This document shows positions 1 through 11,031 of a stretch of DNA of 64,000 bases, one piece after another (position 1 is the stretch's first letter; each line of letters opens with the position of its first letter). Position numbers and translations under genes: made by a program. The notes under the pieces were generated by a model. It made no database searches. It was given only the letters and a program-made list of their open reading frames with translations, and was not told the DNA's origin. This stretch comes from Jacaranda mimosifolia. Its lineage: Eukaryota > Streptophyta > Magnoliopsida > Lamiales > Bignoniaceae. The stretch lies in contig CM032117.1 in assembly GCA_018894105.1 (NCBI GenBank), positions 37,924,501 through 37,988,500 of the forward strand. Reading direction: 5' to 3'.

Positions 1-1081
1 TTAAACAAATTTAGTATATTATGGTATGATGAACATTTAATTTCACTTCACGGTGAATAAATGAATTTCTATTGCATGATATACAGTCCATCTACATCTA
101 TATGAAGAAAGTTTTTACTTTATTCTTTAAGGCTACATTTCTAGTTGAAATATTCATGTAAAAAAATTATATTAAAAAGAAAATAGAATTTAATTTAATT
201 TTAATTATTTGTATAAATTAATCATAGTATTCACTTATTCAACTATGATGTACATGCCAAGTGACAATAATTTATAAATACCCCCACACCATATATTTAT
301 AATTACATAATTATATCATTGCATAATATTTATTTTTCAGCAATTTTATCTCATAACTTTCAGATACTAACTTGTGTATTTAAAGATTTTCATTGTAATA
401 ACACTATGAACCCTAATTTTGTTTGCATTCATGTAGAATTGTAAATCTTAGATCAACTAGACAATTCCGACCATCTCAATCTAATCTAACTTATAATTAA
501 AATTAATGAAAAATCTTCTCAAACTCTCACCACTTATACAGAGTAGTATCAAAACAAGTGATAATATCAACAATGTTAAAAAGTATATGCATACAAAATA
601 CTTGATATATTAACATTAATTTCTTGATTTCCCTTAATAAAAAGATATGGTTACAAAACATTACGCAACCGTCCAATTAAATGCAAGAATGATGTAGTAA
701 AACTCATTCCAATTAATTCATTTAAGAAAAAAGAAAAAAGAAAAGTAATCAATCAATACTTTTCACATAAAGTTAAAAAAAGATAAAAGAGTTTAAAGGA
801 TTAACTGATGATGACACACGGCACATCCAAACATTGTAAGGACAATATGTTTTTTCCAAATTTCTAGCAAGACCCATCTAATTGCCATTTATAGTACTAC
901 TTCATTTTCCTTCTCCACACACACACCCCACAATCCACGTTGCTCATATTGTATGAACACCAAGAAGATGATTGATGATCAGATGTTTATGCCTCATGAT
1001 TAATGCATGTACAAAATGTGAGCTCAATATATATATATATATATATATATATGGAGATGGATGAAACTGAAGCATATATAC
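1..1081. other. AT-rich non-coding DNA, probably intron 3 of the neprosin-family gene
   Basis: No recognisable coding sequence on either strand. The stretch starts immediately after a splice donor (GT at minus-strand 1081-1080) of the neprosin-family gene, so it is best read as part of a large intron; the next exon should lie beyond the left edge. I looked for the conserved start of the catalytic neprosin domain on the minus strand and did not see it. Confidence 0.5.
1027..1052. repeat. (AT)n microsatellite
   Basis: About 13 uninterrupted AT units, just inside the intron after the third neprosin exon. Reading through it gives a meaningless tyrosine-isoleucine run. Confidence 0.9.
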
Positions 1082-2509
1082 CTCATGGCCATTTCCGCTT
1101 ATGACATCAAGGGCGTCGGCCCGTGGCCGGCGGTCCGAAAGAGGCAAGAAAGTCCTCGCTCGTTTCTTGCCGAAGTCATACAGAGATTTAGCCCTCAGCA
1201 CATCATGAACTGTGCTGCGCCTGATGGGCACTGTCCCCTTCGGGCAGAGCTGCCCCTTTTCATGCCACATTTGCCAAACCCCTCTGTATCCATCAACACT
1301 TCTGCTGCTGTTTGTGTTGGCCACTTTCAACATTTTTGGCATTTCTGGTGGAACTCTCTGTGTCATTCATATTGAATTATTATTATAATTTGTCATTACT
1401 ATTGTACCCCTCTGATGATGCTATCTAAATCCGTAGCATACCGTAAAGTTAATTTTTCTGCAAATTAACCAAACTAATCTTGTCCGATCCTAACAGTCAG
1501 CATATAACATAGTAGACCTTCGGAGATTACTTTGGACAGTGATATTTGTGGTTGGATTGAAGAGGAGCAGTTAATTTTCAATCCAATAATGATGAGTTGA
1601 CTGGGTGCATTTGGGAGAAGCAATTGGCATTACTACCACAATATTGATTCCGATGTAATCTACACGTATAATGTTGTCTGAATCAGCAGTATAGTAATAG
1701 GAGAAATTCTTTCTCCAAGTCATCTACTAACAGTAATGAAGTGGGTCAACCTACAACGCCATAGACCTTTGACCTACATCACTTATAACAAGATTACTTA
1801 GGACAAGGAATTGGGGTTGCTAATACCACACCACGTATTGGATGCAATTTACATGTTTACTGTTGTTTAAATCCTTTCTATTTTAGTATGTCTAAGGTCC
1901 TGGTAGTAAAACGGGTGGGTCGGCTCGACCTACATTAACATAGGTATATCCTACAGACTTTATCTTATCCTTGTCAGAATAAGACTTTGAAGGAGAACCA
2001 GTTGAAAAGTGGTGCTTTGAGTTTACAAGTGAATTTCCCGATCAATTTGATTAAAGTGTGTGCTTTTTAGTGTGTGAAAAATGGTCTTGTACCTGGATTT
2101 TGTGATTTTTTAGAAGGGGATGATCCAAAGCTGGCTGTTTTCTTTTACGGACACAATCAATGATATCTCCATCTGGGCTCTGCAAAAAATTGTGCAAAAA
2201 TCTCAACATATCAAGGAGAGGAAAGACCTTAACACACACTTAAAAAATACACACACATAAACATGTGTGTGTGTGTGTGTGTGTGTTTACCTCAATGGTA
2301 AAGACAGGATGCTTATTAATCTTGTCCAAATGCCTCTGAATCCTTGCTAGTCTCAAGCTGCTGACATGTCTGTATCTTGTGTAGTTTAAAGAATTAGTGG
2401 AAATGGCCAAAGACCTTTCAGAGAAGATAACAATAAAAAATGGCAGAAGAAGAGGTATCAGAAATGCTGAAAACCCTCCTTTTCTTGCTGAATGAATTCT
2501 TGCACTCAT
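1082..2509 (-). CDS. Neprosin-family (DUF4409/DUF239) secreted protein, 5' half: exons 1-3
   Basis: Three exons join in phase 0: exon 1 2509-2291 (73 codons), exon 2 2179-2093 (29 codons), exon 3 1357-1082 (92 codons). All have GT donors (GAG|GTAAAC, CAG|GTACAA, GAG|GTATAT) and AG acceptors (TTTGCAG, ACACAG). I chose the ATG at 2509 because the frame further upstream has no ATG. The product starts with a signal-anchor-like stretch (residues 13-29, [13 protein letters not shown]), then the family's LRL..IQ..L.KINK block, [10 protein letters not shown], and in exon 3 the activation-peptide block [10 protein letters not shown] followed by DVLRA and FGKK. Exon 3 ends at SGNGHE, just where the catalytic domain normally begins. 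About 194 residues of a protein usually near 400 are present. The family includes the pitcher-plant prolyl endopeptidase neprosin; most plant members are uncharacterised. The reading frame shows no lesion. Element G1 lies about 1.4 kb upstream. Confidence 0.88.
2264..2286. repeat. (TG)n microsatellite in intron 1
   Basis: A run of TG units directly inside intron 1 of the neprosin-family gene, within 5 bases of the splice donor at 2290-2289. Translated through, it gives a histidine-threonine run that is not protein. Confidence 0.9.
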
Positions 2510-2660
2510 TTCATTCAGCGCCCAGAAAAACACACACAAACACACAGTATTACACCATTAGTGCCACCTTCTTAATAACCCCCCAAAAACAGAACAGCCC
2601 AACAAAAAAGCCAATCTTGGAAAATGACCTCTATTCGATTCTTGACACCCAACACCCCTC

Positions 2661-2689
2661 TCTCTCACTCACTCACTCACTCACTCACG
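2661..2689. repeat. (TCAC)n microsatellite
   Basis: Six to seven TCAC units following a short CT run, in the upstream region of the neprosin-family gene; a short CA run follows at about 2749-2764. Confidence 0.85.
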
Positions 2690-3100
2690 CACATATCCAC
2701 AGGGATTTGTGGTTTTGCTCTATCTTTCTCTCTCACACACTTCGCGCGCACACACACACACACATCTGCATGGGACTGAAATATTTGTTTTCACATAGAC
2801 ACGCACACAGAGTTGCGTCAGAATATGAAATTAAGATAGAAGAGAAGAGAGGGAAGAGAAAAAGAAGTATAATTTAAGTATTATAAATCATTAGACCTAC
2901 CATAACTCTTTCTCCTTTATTGCACCCCACTTGAATATAAGCACCTGCCCCTCTGCCACCACACAAGCTTCACCATTAATTCTCCTCCAAACACAAACCC
3001 CTTTTTCTTTTTCTTGATTTCTTTTCTTCCCAGTCACTCCTTAATTAGTGTGGTTTCTTTAATTTCTCTCAAAAAAAATTTCAGTTTATTCGATGCGGCA

Positions 3101-3134
3101 ATATTATTACTATTATTATTATTATTATTATTAT
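3101..3134. repeat. (TTA)n microsatellite
   Basis: Around eleven TTA/ATT units in AT-rich intergenic DNA. Confidence 0.85.
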
Positions 3135-3955
3135 GTTTATGTTTATGTAATTTTTTTAGTAGTTATTGAAACTGTCAAATTTTGTTAAATGAATCAAAGT
3201 GATTTAGGTGATTTATTAACTTACTCTATTTAGACTTTTTAGAAAATAAATAAATAAATGCAGAGTTGCATTTCTTGGCCTTTAATCCACGTCTAGTATA
3301 TATGAAAACAGACATGAATATGATACTATCTTCACGTTACGATTAACTATATAGTATATTATACTCATGAAAAGGACGGATGGCTACTTACACCTTATTT
3401 GTTTATATTTCAACAATATCTGAACGTTAAAAACAATAAGTTTCTCTTTATTTTAATTAGAAATACATCTTATCTTTGTATTCAATTTCTCCTAAATCTA
3501 TCATTTTATTATCACATCATGTAAATTCAATTTCTAAAGTATCCACTATCATTTCAAAACAATTAAAATATACATACATATATATATATTTTAAAAACAT
3601 ATACTTTTAGATATAATAAGTACAGGCAAACTAAATTTTCAACAATATAGTTATCCTAATTATTATTTTCAAACATAACATCTAAATATAATCTCATTCT
3701 ATAAATAACTTTTTACCTTTCAAAAAATTTGAAAATAAAAACATAATCTATAATTAAAAAATTAACTATATGTATTTGTCCTAAATTTATCACTTAAATT
3801 TTATATTTGCAGCATTTTGAAATAATATCTTCTCTTTTAGATGATTTATTATTAAAAAATTATTATTTTTATTAGAATTGATGATGCTATATGATCCGCT
3901 TGATGATGAACTGGGCTTTAGCCCACTATGACCATCCCAAAAAGGGAGGTCTACG

Positions 3956-4761
3956 TGGAATGTAAGGATGTAGTTGGGTTGGGTTCTGCAACCGACAACA
4001 CATGTCAGGCTAGCTGAGGATAAGGCACTCCGACGCTCAAGTCAGTACTTAATCAACCAGATAATAAACCGGCAGAGGAAAAGCTTAAGTGATAATGAGC
4101 ATACCTTATCGAGGGATGGCAATGGGGTATTTATAGCCTTCCTTGAGAAGCTGATATGTCAATGATGCCTCTATTTATGCAGAAAGGGCCTTTGTCTTTC
4201 CTTGAGGGCCTTGAGGTCTTCTTCCTTTTATGTATTTTTCCAGGTGGCGTCTCCTTCTGCTCTTCAAGACATGGCAGTACGGTGGAGGCACATACTACTC
4301 TGGTTCTGCAACATGATGATACAGGAAGAGGCACGCATCATTAATACAGAGGCATGTCGCCTATCTGAGCATTTAATGCAGCAGAGAGGTGGCAATGGTG
4401 CATCAATGCGACTGTGACTGCTGGCGCAGAATTGCTCTGCACCACTTGAATCGACCTCCTAAGGTCGAGATGCTTCCTCATTGTCAGTCATCCATGCACA
4501 TTTTAGTCAAGGTGGTGGAACTCTATTGGATTCAAACATTTCTTTGGTTGAGAGCCGAATGGTTATCCTCAAGTTGATCGATCACACTCTAGTCGATCGG
4601 GTAAGGTGTTGATACCCTTGTTAGCAAGATAGTCAAACGAGGACTCGGGCTTGGTCGATTGTTGATGGATTGGGCCTGATAGCTAATTGGTTATTTTATA
4701 TCGTGTTGTCCACCTGGTCGACTGTCAGTGGGCTGGGCCTGTTAGGCTATCCCATATCGTA
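3956..4761 (-). repeat. G1 3' LTR
   Basis: About 806 bp. The left end TGGAATGT is shared with the remnant at 57368, fixing one terminus. The right end reads CGTA, a likely CA-to-TA change, directly next to a PPT. On the minus strand a TATAAATA box lies at 4135-4128, followed by the ACTTGAGCGTCGGAGTGCC stretch typical of R/U5 in plant gypsy LTRs. Confidence 0.82.
4128..4135 (-). promoter_or_regulatory. TATA box in G1 LTR
   Basis: TATAAATA on the minus strand, about 170 bases before the LTR end, the expected place for the retrotransposon promoter. Confidence 0.7.
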
Positions 4762-4778
4762 AGTCCCCTCCCTTTTGA
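4762..4778 (-). other. G1 polypurine tract
   Basis: Minus strand AAAAGGGAGGGGACT immediately before the LTR start; primer site for plus-strand DNA synthesis. It fixes the element's orientation and separates the LTR from the antisense frame. Confidence 0.72.
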
Positions 4779-4972
4779 GTCCTGATCGAGCCGGTCAACA
4801 AGAAGGAGTGGAGAGGAGTTTATAGTTTTTGAAATTTTAAAATTCGACCAGGGTTTGAGCTTATTAAATGTGTCAGTTACCTTAGGAAACACAAATAGTC
4901 AACCAGTAGATGCCTAATAATTATTGGGTAGCTGGTCATATTAACTGGTTGGCTTGCCCGCTGGCTGAAGTC

Positions 4973-4980
4973 TATAAATA
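4973..4980 (+). promoter_or_regulatory. Candidate TATA box for the G1 antisense frame
   Basis: TATAAATA on the plus strand, outside the LTR and about 90 bases before the plus-strand open frame. It points away from the element's own promoter, so it could drive the antisense gene independently. Confidence 0.5.
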
Positions 4981-5067
4981 GCGCGGTGAAATTCTTTTAC
5001 TTTTTCACTTTGATAGCGATTTGAGAGGTCGAGACCTGGAATTCACTACTCCTTTCAATAGTCAGTT

Positions 5068-6327
5068 TTGCTCTATTTTTACTATCTGTGTAAGTGTTTC
5101 TCTCAATCTCGAAAAGATTTATTCTTCTTTATTTCAAACATATATCATATAGCAAATTTGTTGAGAGTTTTTGGGGAGGATAGCAATAGGTCGAGTGATA
5201 GGGAAGAGACCCAGTCGGATGTGGGTTCAACCAGAAGGGTAGGCGACTGGACTAGCAGGACTAGCGAGTCTTCTAGTGATAGCTCAAGTTCTTCTAGCAA
5301 TTCGAGTGATACTCATGTCGATGTTATGGGTGAGGCTAGGCCATGTTGCCTTTTTGTATCTCACGGTAGATTATTCACTACTATAGTGAAATTGTATATG
5401 AGATCAAAGACAGGGATTTAGAGTTGATCAGATAGTTATATCACTTTTATCGTAGGACCGAGCTAGCCTAGGTGACCGAGAGGAGCTCTAAAAGGGGCAA
5501 GAGGATGCTGGGGTGGCACAGACTAAGCTCGATTCACTGCAGTCAAAGGTTGACGAGCTTACTCGGTAGGTTGAAGGGAAGGATACGCAGCTAGTAGCTA
5601 TGATAACCCAAAAAAGCCACCTCTATGAGCTGTTACACAAGGCAAAGCTAGAAGCAGAAGCAGCCCACAATGCTGGTCAGATGCTGGGATATAATAATGC
5701 AACTCGCTATGCTCGGGATGAGTTTTTTAAATGTTGCCGGGCATTCGGAAGGAAGTAGAGTAGTTTATGCTGTGCTCGACATTCAAGATGCCAGTGTTAT
5801 CTTCGCGATTGACAACTCGAAAGAAGCTTTTGAGAAAGCTATAAAGCAGCTTAAGTTCCTAGGATATCAGTTCCTACTTGAGGATAAATAATGCTTGAAT
5901 GTGCTGCTGAATGAGTAGTTGGAGGATTATCCCAATGCCGCACCTACCAACGAGGGTGCTCCTACAGAAGGGGTTGGAGCTACTGTGAACCGGAGGCTGG
6001 CCATAGTGGTAGAGGAGTTCGCTTTTGCGAATGAATTTTCCTTCGACATCAAGGAGGGCAAGGTTGACGTTGCAACTTACTTTTCTCCCATCGACCGTAT
6101 CTTTATCACCGAGAAGGTAGGTCTATCTTGACCTGTGGTTGCCAGACAGCCAGTGCCTAAGCCAGCGCCTGAGCAGGAGGTCGAAGGTCCATCCCTTATT
6201 GTTCATGTGTCTTCTGGAGATGAGCCCGACCACACCATTGATGAGATGTCGGCTGCATAGGTTGGTGGAGGTGAGGGAGCTGGGTCGAGTTAAGACTGCA
6301 GCTATTTTTGTTATTCATTTTGTTTAA
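5068..6327 (+). pseudogene. Antisense accessory ORF of G1 (Ser-rich and coiled-coil protein), decayed
   Basis: Runs opposite to pol, between the pol end and the 3' LTR. An open frame from 5068 carries a serine-rich stretch (residues about 67-85). It has no ATG before 5326. After frameshifts and stops, a charged heptad-like segment follows at about 5520-5720 (LQSKVDELTR, then TQLVAMITQKSHLYELL, then KLEAEAAH). A further piece (EAFEKAIKQLKFLGYQF, about 5815-5870) and an acidic tail end near 6260-6327. Tat-lineage elements of the Retand type are known to carry such antisense frames, and the coiled coil recalls the downstream part of putative gypsy-type transposon (Transposase_28-like) proteins; that match is from memory. 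Function unknown. Confidence 0.6.
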
Positions 6328-7160
6328 GTTTATTGACCCTATGAGGCGTTTGAATCAACTTGATGTAATTTTAATACTTTTCTGATCAATGTACTCAGGA
6401 TATTTTATGATCTATAAAATTGCAACTTTTGTTTATACCTCGTCGATCCCTTTATTTTGATTGCTTAATTAAATGAAAAGGTTGAACTTTTCTTACACCT
6501 GACTTGTCGAATAGCATAGTCCTTTAATAAAGGGATGAGTAATACTCAATTGGTTCGGAACCAAGTTAATTGTCGATTATAAGATCGATTTAAAAAGAAT
6601 TAACTGAATATCTGTAAAGGTATCCACATCACTTTAATATATTCAAAATTATCTTTGTGGTCGACTGCTAGGCCGACTTAAATTTCTTTTTCTAACTCAA
6701 ACTAGTAGGTTTAGAGCTGCAGTTGATAGTAAGTCAACTTTATTGCATTAAATTCAAGTTGTGTAATCTTCGCATCGTAATATGTAGGTCCATGGGGCAG
6801 CTTAAATATGATAATTTACTACAGGGTCGATTGTAAGTTGTAGTAGACTACGAGGTCAACTTTGAACGGTTTCATCGTTTATTGAGTAGTCATTAAGCCA
6901 TGATTGTGGTTTTGAAACCAGATTGTGGTCAACTATAAACTGTTTTCCCATTTATTAAGTAATTGAGTAGGAAGCCATGGTTATAGTTTGAAACCGAAAT
7001 TGTGGTTGGCTATAGGGTCGACCATAACTGATATTGTCGTTTATCATATAGTTGGGTTGGAAGCTGTGATTGCTGATGAGAGTAAGGAGCTGCTCAAATT
7101 CAAATAGTCTTTATTGATTTAGAACCAAATTATGAAACAGCTAAATGGAGACCTTGGTTT
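6328..7160 (-). other. G1 3' untranslated spacer
   Basis: Non-coding stretch between the end of pol and the antisense frame. It holds the degenerate tandem repeat listed separately and frequent GGTCGAC/GGTCAAC words; nothing else recognised. Confidence 0.6.
6826..7085. repeat. Degenerate tandem repeat, about 74-89 bp period
   Basis: Three clear copies start with GGTCAAC (6853), GGTCAAC (6927) and GGTCGAC (7016); each continues with a CATCGTTTAT/CCATTTATT-like word and an AAGCCATGATTG/GAAGCTGTGATTG-like word. A partial fourth copy begins near 6826. Confidence 0.65.
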
Positions 7161-7162
7161 CT

Positions 7163-8811
7163 TTACGCATAGAATTTTTCAAGTTCACTATATTCCATGG
7201 TCAAGGGAGCTCGTTGCCATCCATATCAACTAGTCGATAAAAGTTGTGCTTCGCTACTTTAACTACTGAGTAGGGGCCTTCCTATTTTGGGCCGAGTTTA
7301 CCTATATTTTTCAAGACTTCAACTTTTTTGAGGACGAGGTCTTACACCTTAAAGCTCCTTGGTCAAACACCCTTGTTGTAGTGATGGGCCATCTTCGACC
7401 TGTATCTTTACATTGTTGTGTATGCTTGCTGGCGCAACTCATCAATTATTTCAAGGTTGAATTCTCTTTCAGACTCATTCCTGATCGGGTTGTAGTGGAT
7501 TTCTCGAGCTTTGTATTGTATTAATTCTATTGGAATGACTACTTCTGACCCGTAAACCAGACAGTAAGGACTGTGCCTTGTAGCGATTCTAGGAATAGTT
7601 CTATACACCCATAGGGCCCCAGGGAGGTCTCTGCCCAACTTACTCTTGATCCTTCAAGTTGAGCCTTAATGTGGTCTAAGATAGTCCTATTTGTGACTTT
7701 CATTTTCCTATTGGCATGGGGTTTCCCAACCGAGGTGAAATGTTATCGAATTCCCAAGCTTTTGCACCAGTTCCTAGTGCTCTTATTTTGGAATTGCATC
7801 CCATTGTCTGATATCAATACTTAGGGCAAACCAAAACGATAGATAATATTTTTCCACAAGAAACTTCTAATGGCCACGTCAGTTATCTTTGGGGCCACCT
7901 CTGCTTTGGCCAATTTTGTGAAGTATTCGACCACAACGATCATGAATTTTCTTTGACCTGTGGTTTTTGGAAAGGAGCCAACTATATCTATCCCCCATTG
8001 GTCGAATGGCCATGTGATCTGAACTGGCACTAGCCTTGACGCAGGCTGGTGAGGTATATTGGAGTGGACCTGGCAAGATGAGCATTTCCTGGCGAAGTCG
8101 ACAGCATCTTTTAGCAAAGTTATACAAAAATATCCATATCTGATAACTTTGTGGGCAAACGCTCGTCCTCCAGAGTGATTACCACAGATTCCTGAATGGA
8201 CCACCTATAAGACCTCCAGAGCCTACTCTGATATCAAGAACCTTAATGGTGGTCCAAAAAGGGATCTCTTATAGAGCTGACCATCTTCGTCGAGGGCAAA
8301 CTTCGCCTCTCAACCTCTAAGTTTGCATACTTCTACTTTATCTATGGGAACTTTTCCTTTCCCTTAGATAAGTTTTTATTTCATCCTGCCAGGAGGGAAC
8401 TGACTCTTGGAGTTGGTCGATTAGGTTCTGGTCGAGACCACCTATGGTGGGTTTATCGGAGACCAAAAATAGAATAGTTTTATATTGGTTCCTTTTGTCG
8501 AGCTAGCAAATTTTGACAGGGCATCCACCCTTTGATTTTCTGATCTAGGGACTTGGCTGAGGGTGAACTTTCTGAATAGTTATTGTATCTTCTTGACCTC
8601 AGCCAAATACTTACTCATTGTAGCCTCCATAGCCTCGAAATTTCCTTCGAACCGTTCGTGACTAGTTAGGAATCAATAAAGGTTGCTAGCTGTTCGACTC
8701 CCCTATCGACGTCCATCCTCATATCAGAAAGAAAGGCCTCTTACTCTGCTTTATTACTGGTGATGGGGTAGTCGAATTTAATAGCAAAGTCATATTCCTC
8801 AGCCTGAGGAG
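7163..8811 (-). pseudogene. G1 pol, 3' part: second RNase H and integrase, decayed
   Basis: Minus strand, starting at the C1 insertion point inside the archaeal-type RNase H (FDYPITSNKAE with a stop where AEYEAL is usual). After a degenerate linker the integrase follows: zinc-binding region at 8204-8060 (ending CSSCQ), catalytic core (QWGIDIVGSF around 7990; ISDNGMQFQ near 7810 after a stop), then VYGSEVVIP at about 7555 and the C-terminal block EGPYSVVKV..NFYRLVD..G, ending LKKFYA-stop near 7163. Many stops and shifts; TGG-to-TAG and CAG-to-TAG type changes explain several. Cannot make a functional enzyme. Confidence 0.85.
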
Positions 8812-11012
8812 TGAAGTCACACGTAGCACTAGGATCTAATTATCAAAGCATAAAAACACCAAAATAACTAGGCTACATATGAAGCCAAGGGTCTAAACAT
8901 GCTATAGATTTAGATTTGGAATGAGGATTACCTTGATTTGCTCAAAATCAAAGGAAACTAGGATGAAGACTTCAACTCCTTGAATCTATCTACCAGTGGC
9001 ATAGTGGAATCCAAGCAACTTTTTCCTAACCAAACGAACTTTGAATTGAGTGAAACTTGGACCAACAGATCACCAACGTCTTGATGATGCTCCAATAAAA
9101 ATTCCACCTCAAATGGATTTTGGAAAGGTCTCCAATGGATGCTCCAAATATTTTTCCTAAACAGAGGATCTCCAAAAGGTTGGCAATCCAATTGTCTTAT
9201 CTCTAATGATAAGATTCACACTCCAATGCACAATCCTTTTCTTCTTAATGTTAGTTGGAGAACAAAGAGAAGAAATATAAGGATAAAGGCTTGATTTGGA
9301 GGTGGGAGATGAAAAAAAGTGAAGCTTCAACACATGAGGCAACACTTGAGAAATTGGAGTGAAAATGAGAGAATCTAAAATTAGATCTAGATTGCTTGCT
9401 TTCACATGTGAATGGCCACCCCTTCCTTTATCATATATAGAGAGAGGATGGTGTGATGCCAAGGTCGCATCAAACATTCCTCAAGTTGGCAAGCAAGTAG
9501 CATGTGAATTTTGTGTGCATTTGAATTTCATTTGGAATCTTCATATTATCTCATGAAATGTCATCCAAATAAATTCTAGTGCCACACCAAATGAACATTT
9601 CATTTGAAAAATTCCTCCAAAAATAATTCTTTATTTTAATTAAATTAAAATATTTAATTTAATTAATTATCCTTTGACTTAACTTTTAAGTCAATTTGCT
9701 TAACTCTTTAAGCAATTCACTGTTAACTTAACTTTTTAAGTTAACTTGACTAATTGATAGTCATGTGGCACCAAATAATTAATTCCTTAAATTAATTAGA
9801 TAAATTTAACAATTAAATTGATCAAGACAAAATGACTACAAATTGTCTACCTCCAAAATCGATCATAAAGGAATGTTTCTAATCTTAGAAAATTTCCCTT
9901 CATCAATAGGATTTGCAATTGGCTTTTGTGTGTGACCCATTAGATTCTACTATTCATTAGACATGGGCTCACAACTCTTTGTGACTTATAGAATATCAAA
10001 TATATATTCACATTAGTTTAAACTCTTTTAAACTAACGACTCAATTCAATTAATCTCTATTAATTGAAGAGTATCTAATCTCCATGATCGATGTCCAACC
10101 TCAAGCTCATGGAGCCCAATTGATTGGCCGAAATAAATGCTTTTGGAGAACTATTCTAGCTCTACGCGTACATGCAAATATGGTCCTTTTGTCTCCTATC
10201 TTTCGAAAAAGGCCTAGGGCAAGATATTTATCGGCTACCTAATAGCCTCGATTCTATGTTTCTATTCCCATGTTCGATTTCCCTTTATGACCTCATCTTT
10301 GGAAAGCTCCTTTTCCAAATGGGGATACTACTTTATAGAGAATTCCTTGGAATCGATCATTGTAGAATACATAGGAGATGTACTCGCCCTTCACAATGAC
10401 GAGGAGTCGGGTCCCATCTTGGATCTTATAAATCTCCATGTCTAAGTAGCTCATCCCCAATGTCCACTCGAACGACCCGCTAAATGGTCAAGGAAGAGTC
10501 AAAGCATGAGGACCTAAACACAAGGTTACGATGGATCCTTAGGTCAAAGGACTAATTATATGCACTATTGTAAGCTGGAAAACTTGCCACTACTGACTTG
10601 TCTCTTCGGCTATCTAGTGGATCTCCGAGCAGGCCTTTAGTGAACGTGTTCTCTAACAAGCACCCACTATCTCATATGGCCTTGCTCATGAAACGGAGTA
10701 TTATCCAACCCTTAGATTTACGCATTGTTAGTAAAAGTCTATCCGAATCTTAGATGCCCTGTCTCATAAAATCCTATGACTTGGAAAATTTAAGATCACG
10801 ATCATGTAAGACTTATTTCATGATCATCACCTAGTGCGTGACCAAGTCCCATTGTCTTGTGTGATCCAAGGGCTTCAATCAAATGTCAGTGAAGTAAATA
10901 TAAGCATAAGATGAAGATGGCCATTTAATGAATATCATTCAATCAAGATTATATCACAAGTGAAATAGTTCGCATGCCAATCTAATTGGCTTGAGGGGGT
11001 ACTATTCCAACA
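8812..11012 (-). repeat. C1 3' LTR
   Basis: 2201 bp, starting TGAAGTCA and ending ATTCCAACA on the plus strand, next to a PPT. Matches the LTR at 52951-55141 throughout; over the first 185 bases I count roughly 25 differences, suggesting an old insertion. Confidence 0.88.
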
Positions 11013-11027
11013 ATCTCCCACTTGCCC
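11013..11027 (-). other. C1 polypurine tract
   Basis: Minus strand GGGCAAGTGGGAGAT directly before the LTR; the same tract is at 43061-43075 in C2. Confidence 0.82.
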
Positions 11028-11031
11028 TAAA

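Larger units (their letters stand above)
2510..3955 (-). promoter_or_regulatory. Upstream region of the neprosin-family gene
   Basis: No coding sequence. The part nearest the ATG holds CT- and CA-rich simple repeats that could be 5' untranslated leader; further out it is AT-rich with runs of TTA and A. No TATA box could be placed with confidence. It ends at the LTR of element G1 at 3956. Confidence 0.45.

Noticed and set aside
944..1081. Continuation of neprosin exon 3 past SGNGHE
   Set aside because: The frame runs into a splice donor and then the AT microsatellite; the family shows an intron boundary here.
2440..2877. Plus-strand open frame of 145 codons
   Set aside because: It runs over CA, TCAC and GA simple repeats and overlaps exon 1 of the neprosin gene antisense; no protein family is recognisable.
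4792..6327. A separate plus-strand retrotransposon starting with the TATA at 4973
   Set aside because: No second LTR, PBS or pol on the plus strand; the PPT at 4762-4778 and the LTR shared with 57368 place this stretch inside minus-strand G1.
9157..9477. Open frames inside the copia LTRs (also 53318-53599, 54377-54691, 35333-35824)
   Set aside because: They lie within LTR sequence, are not conserved in frame between LTR copies, and resemble no protein.
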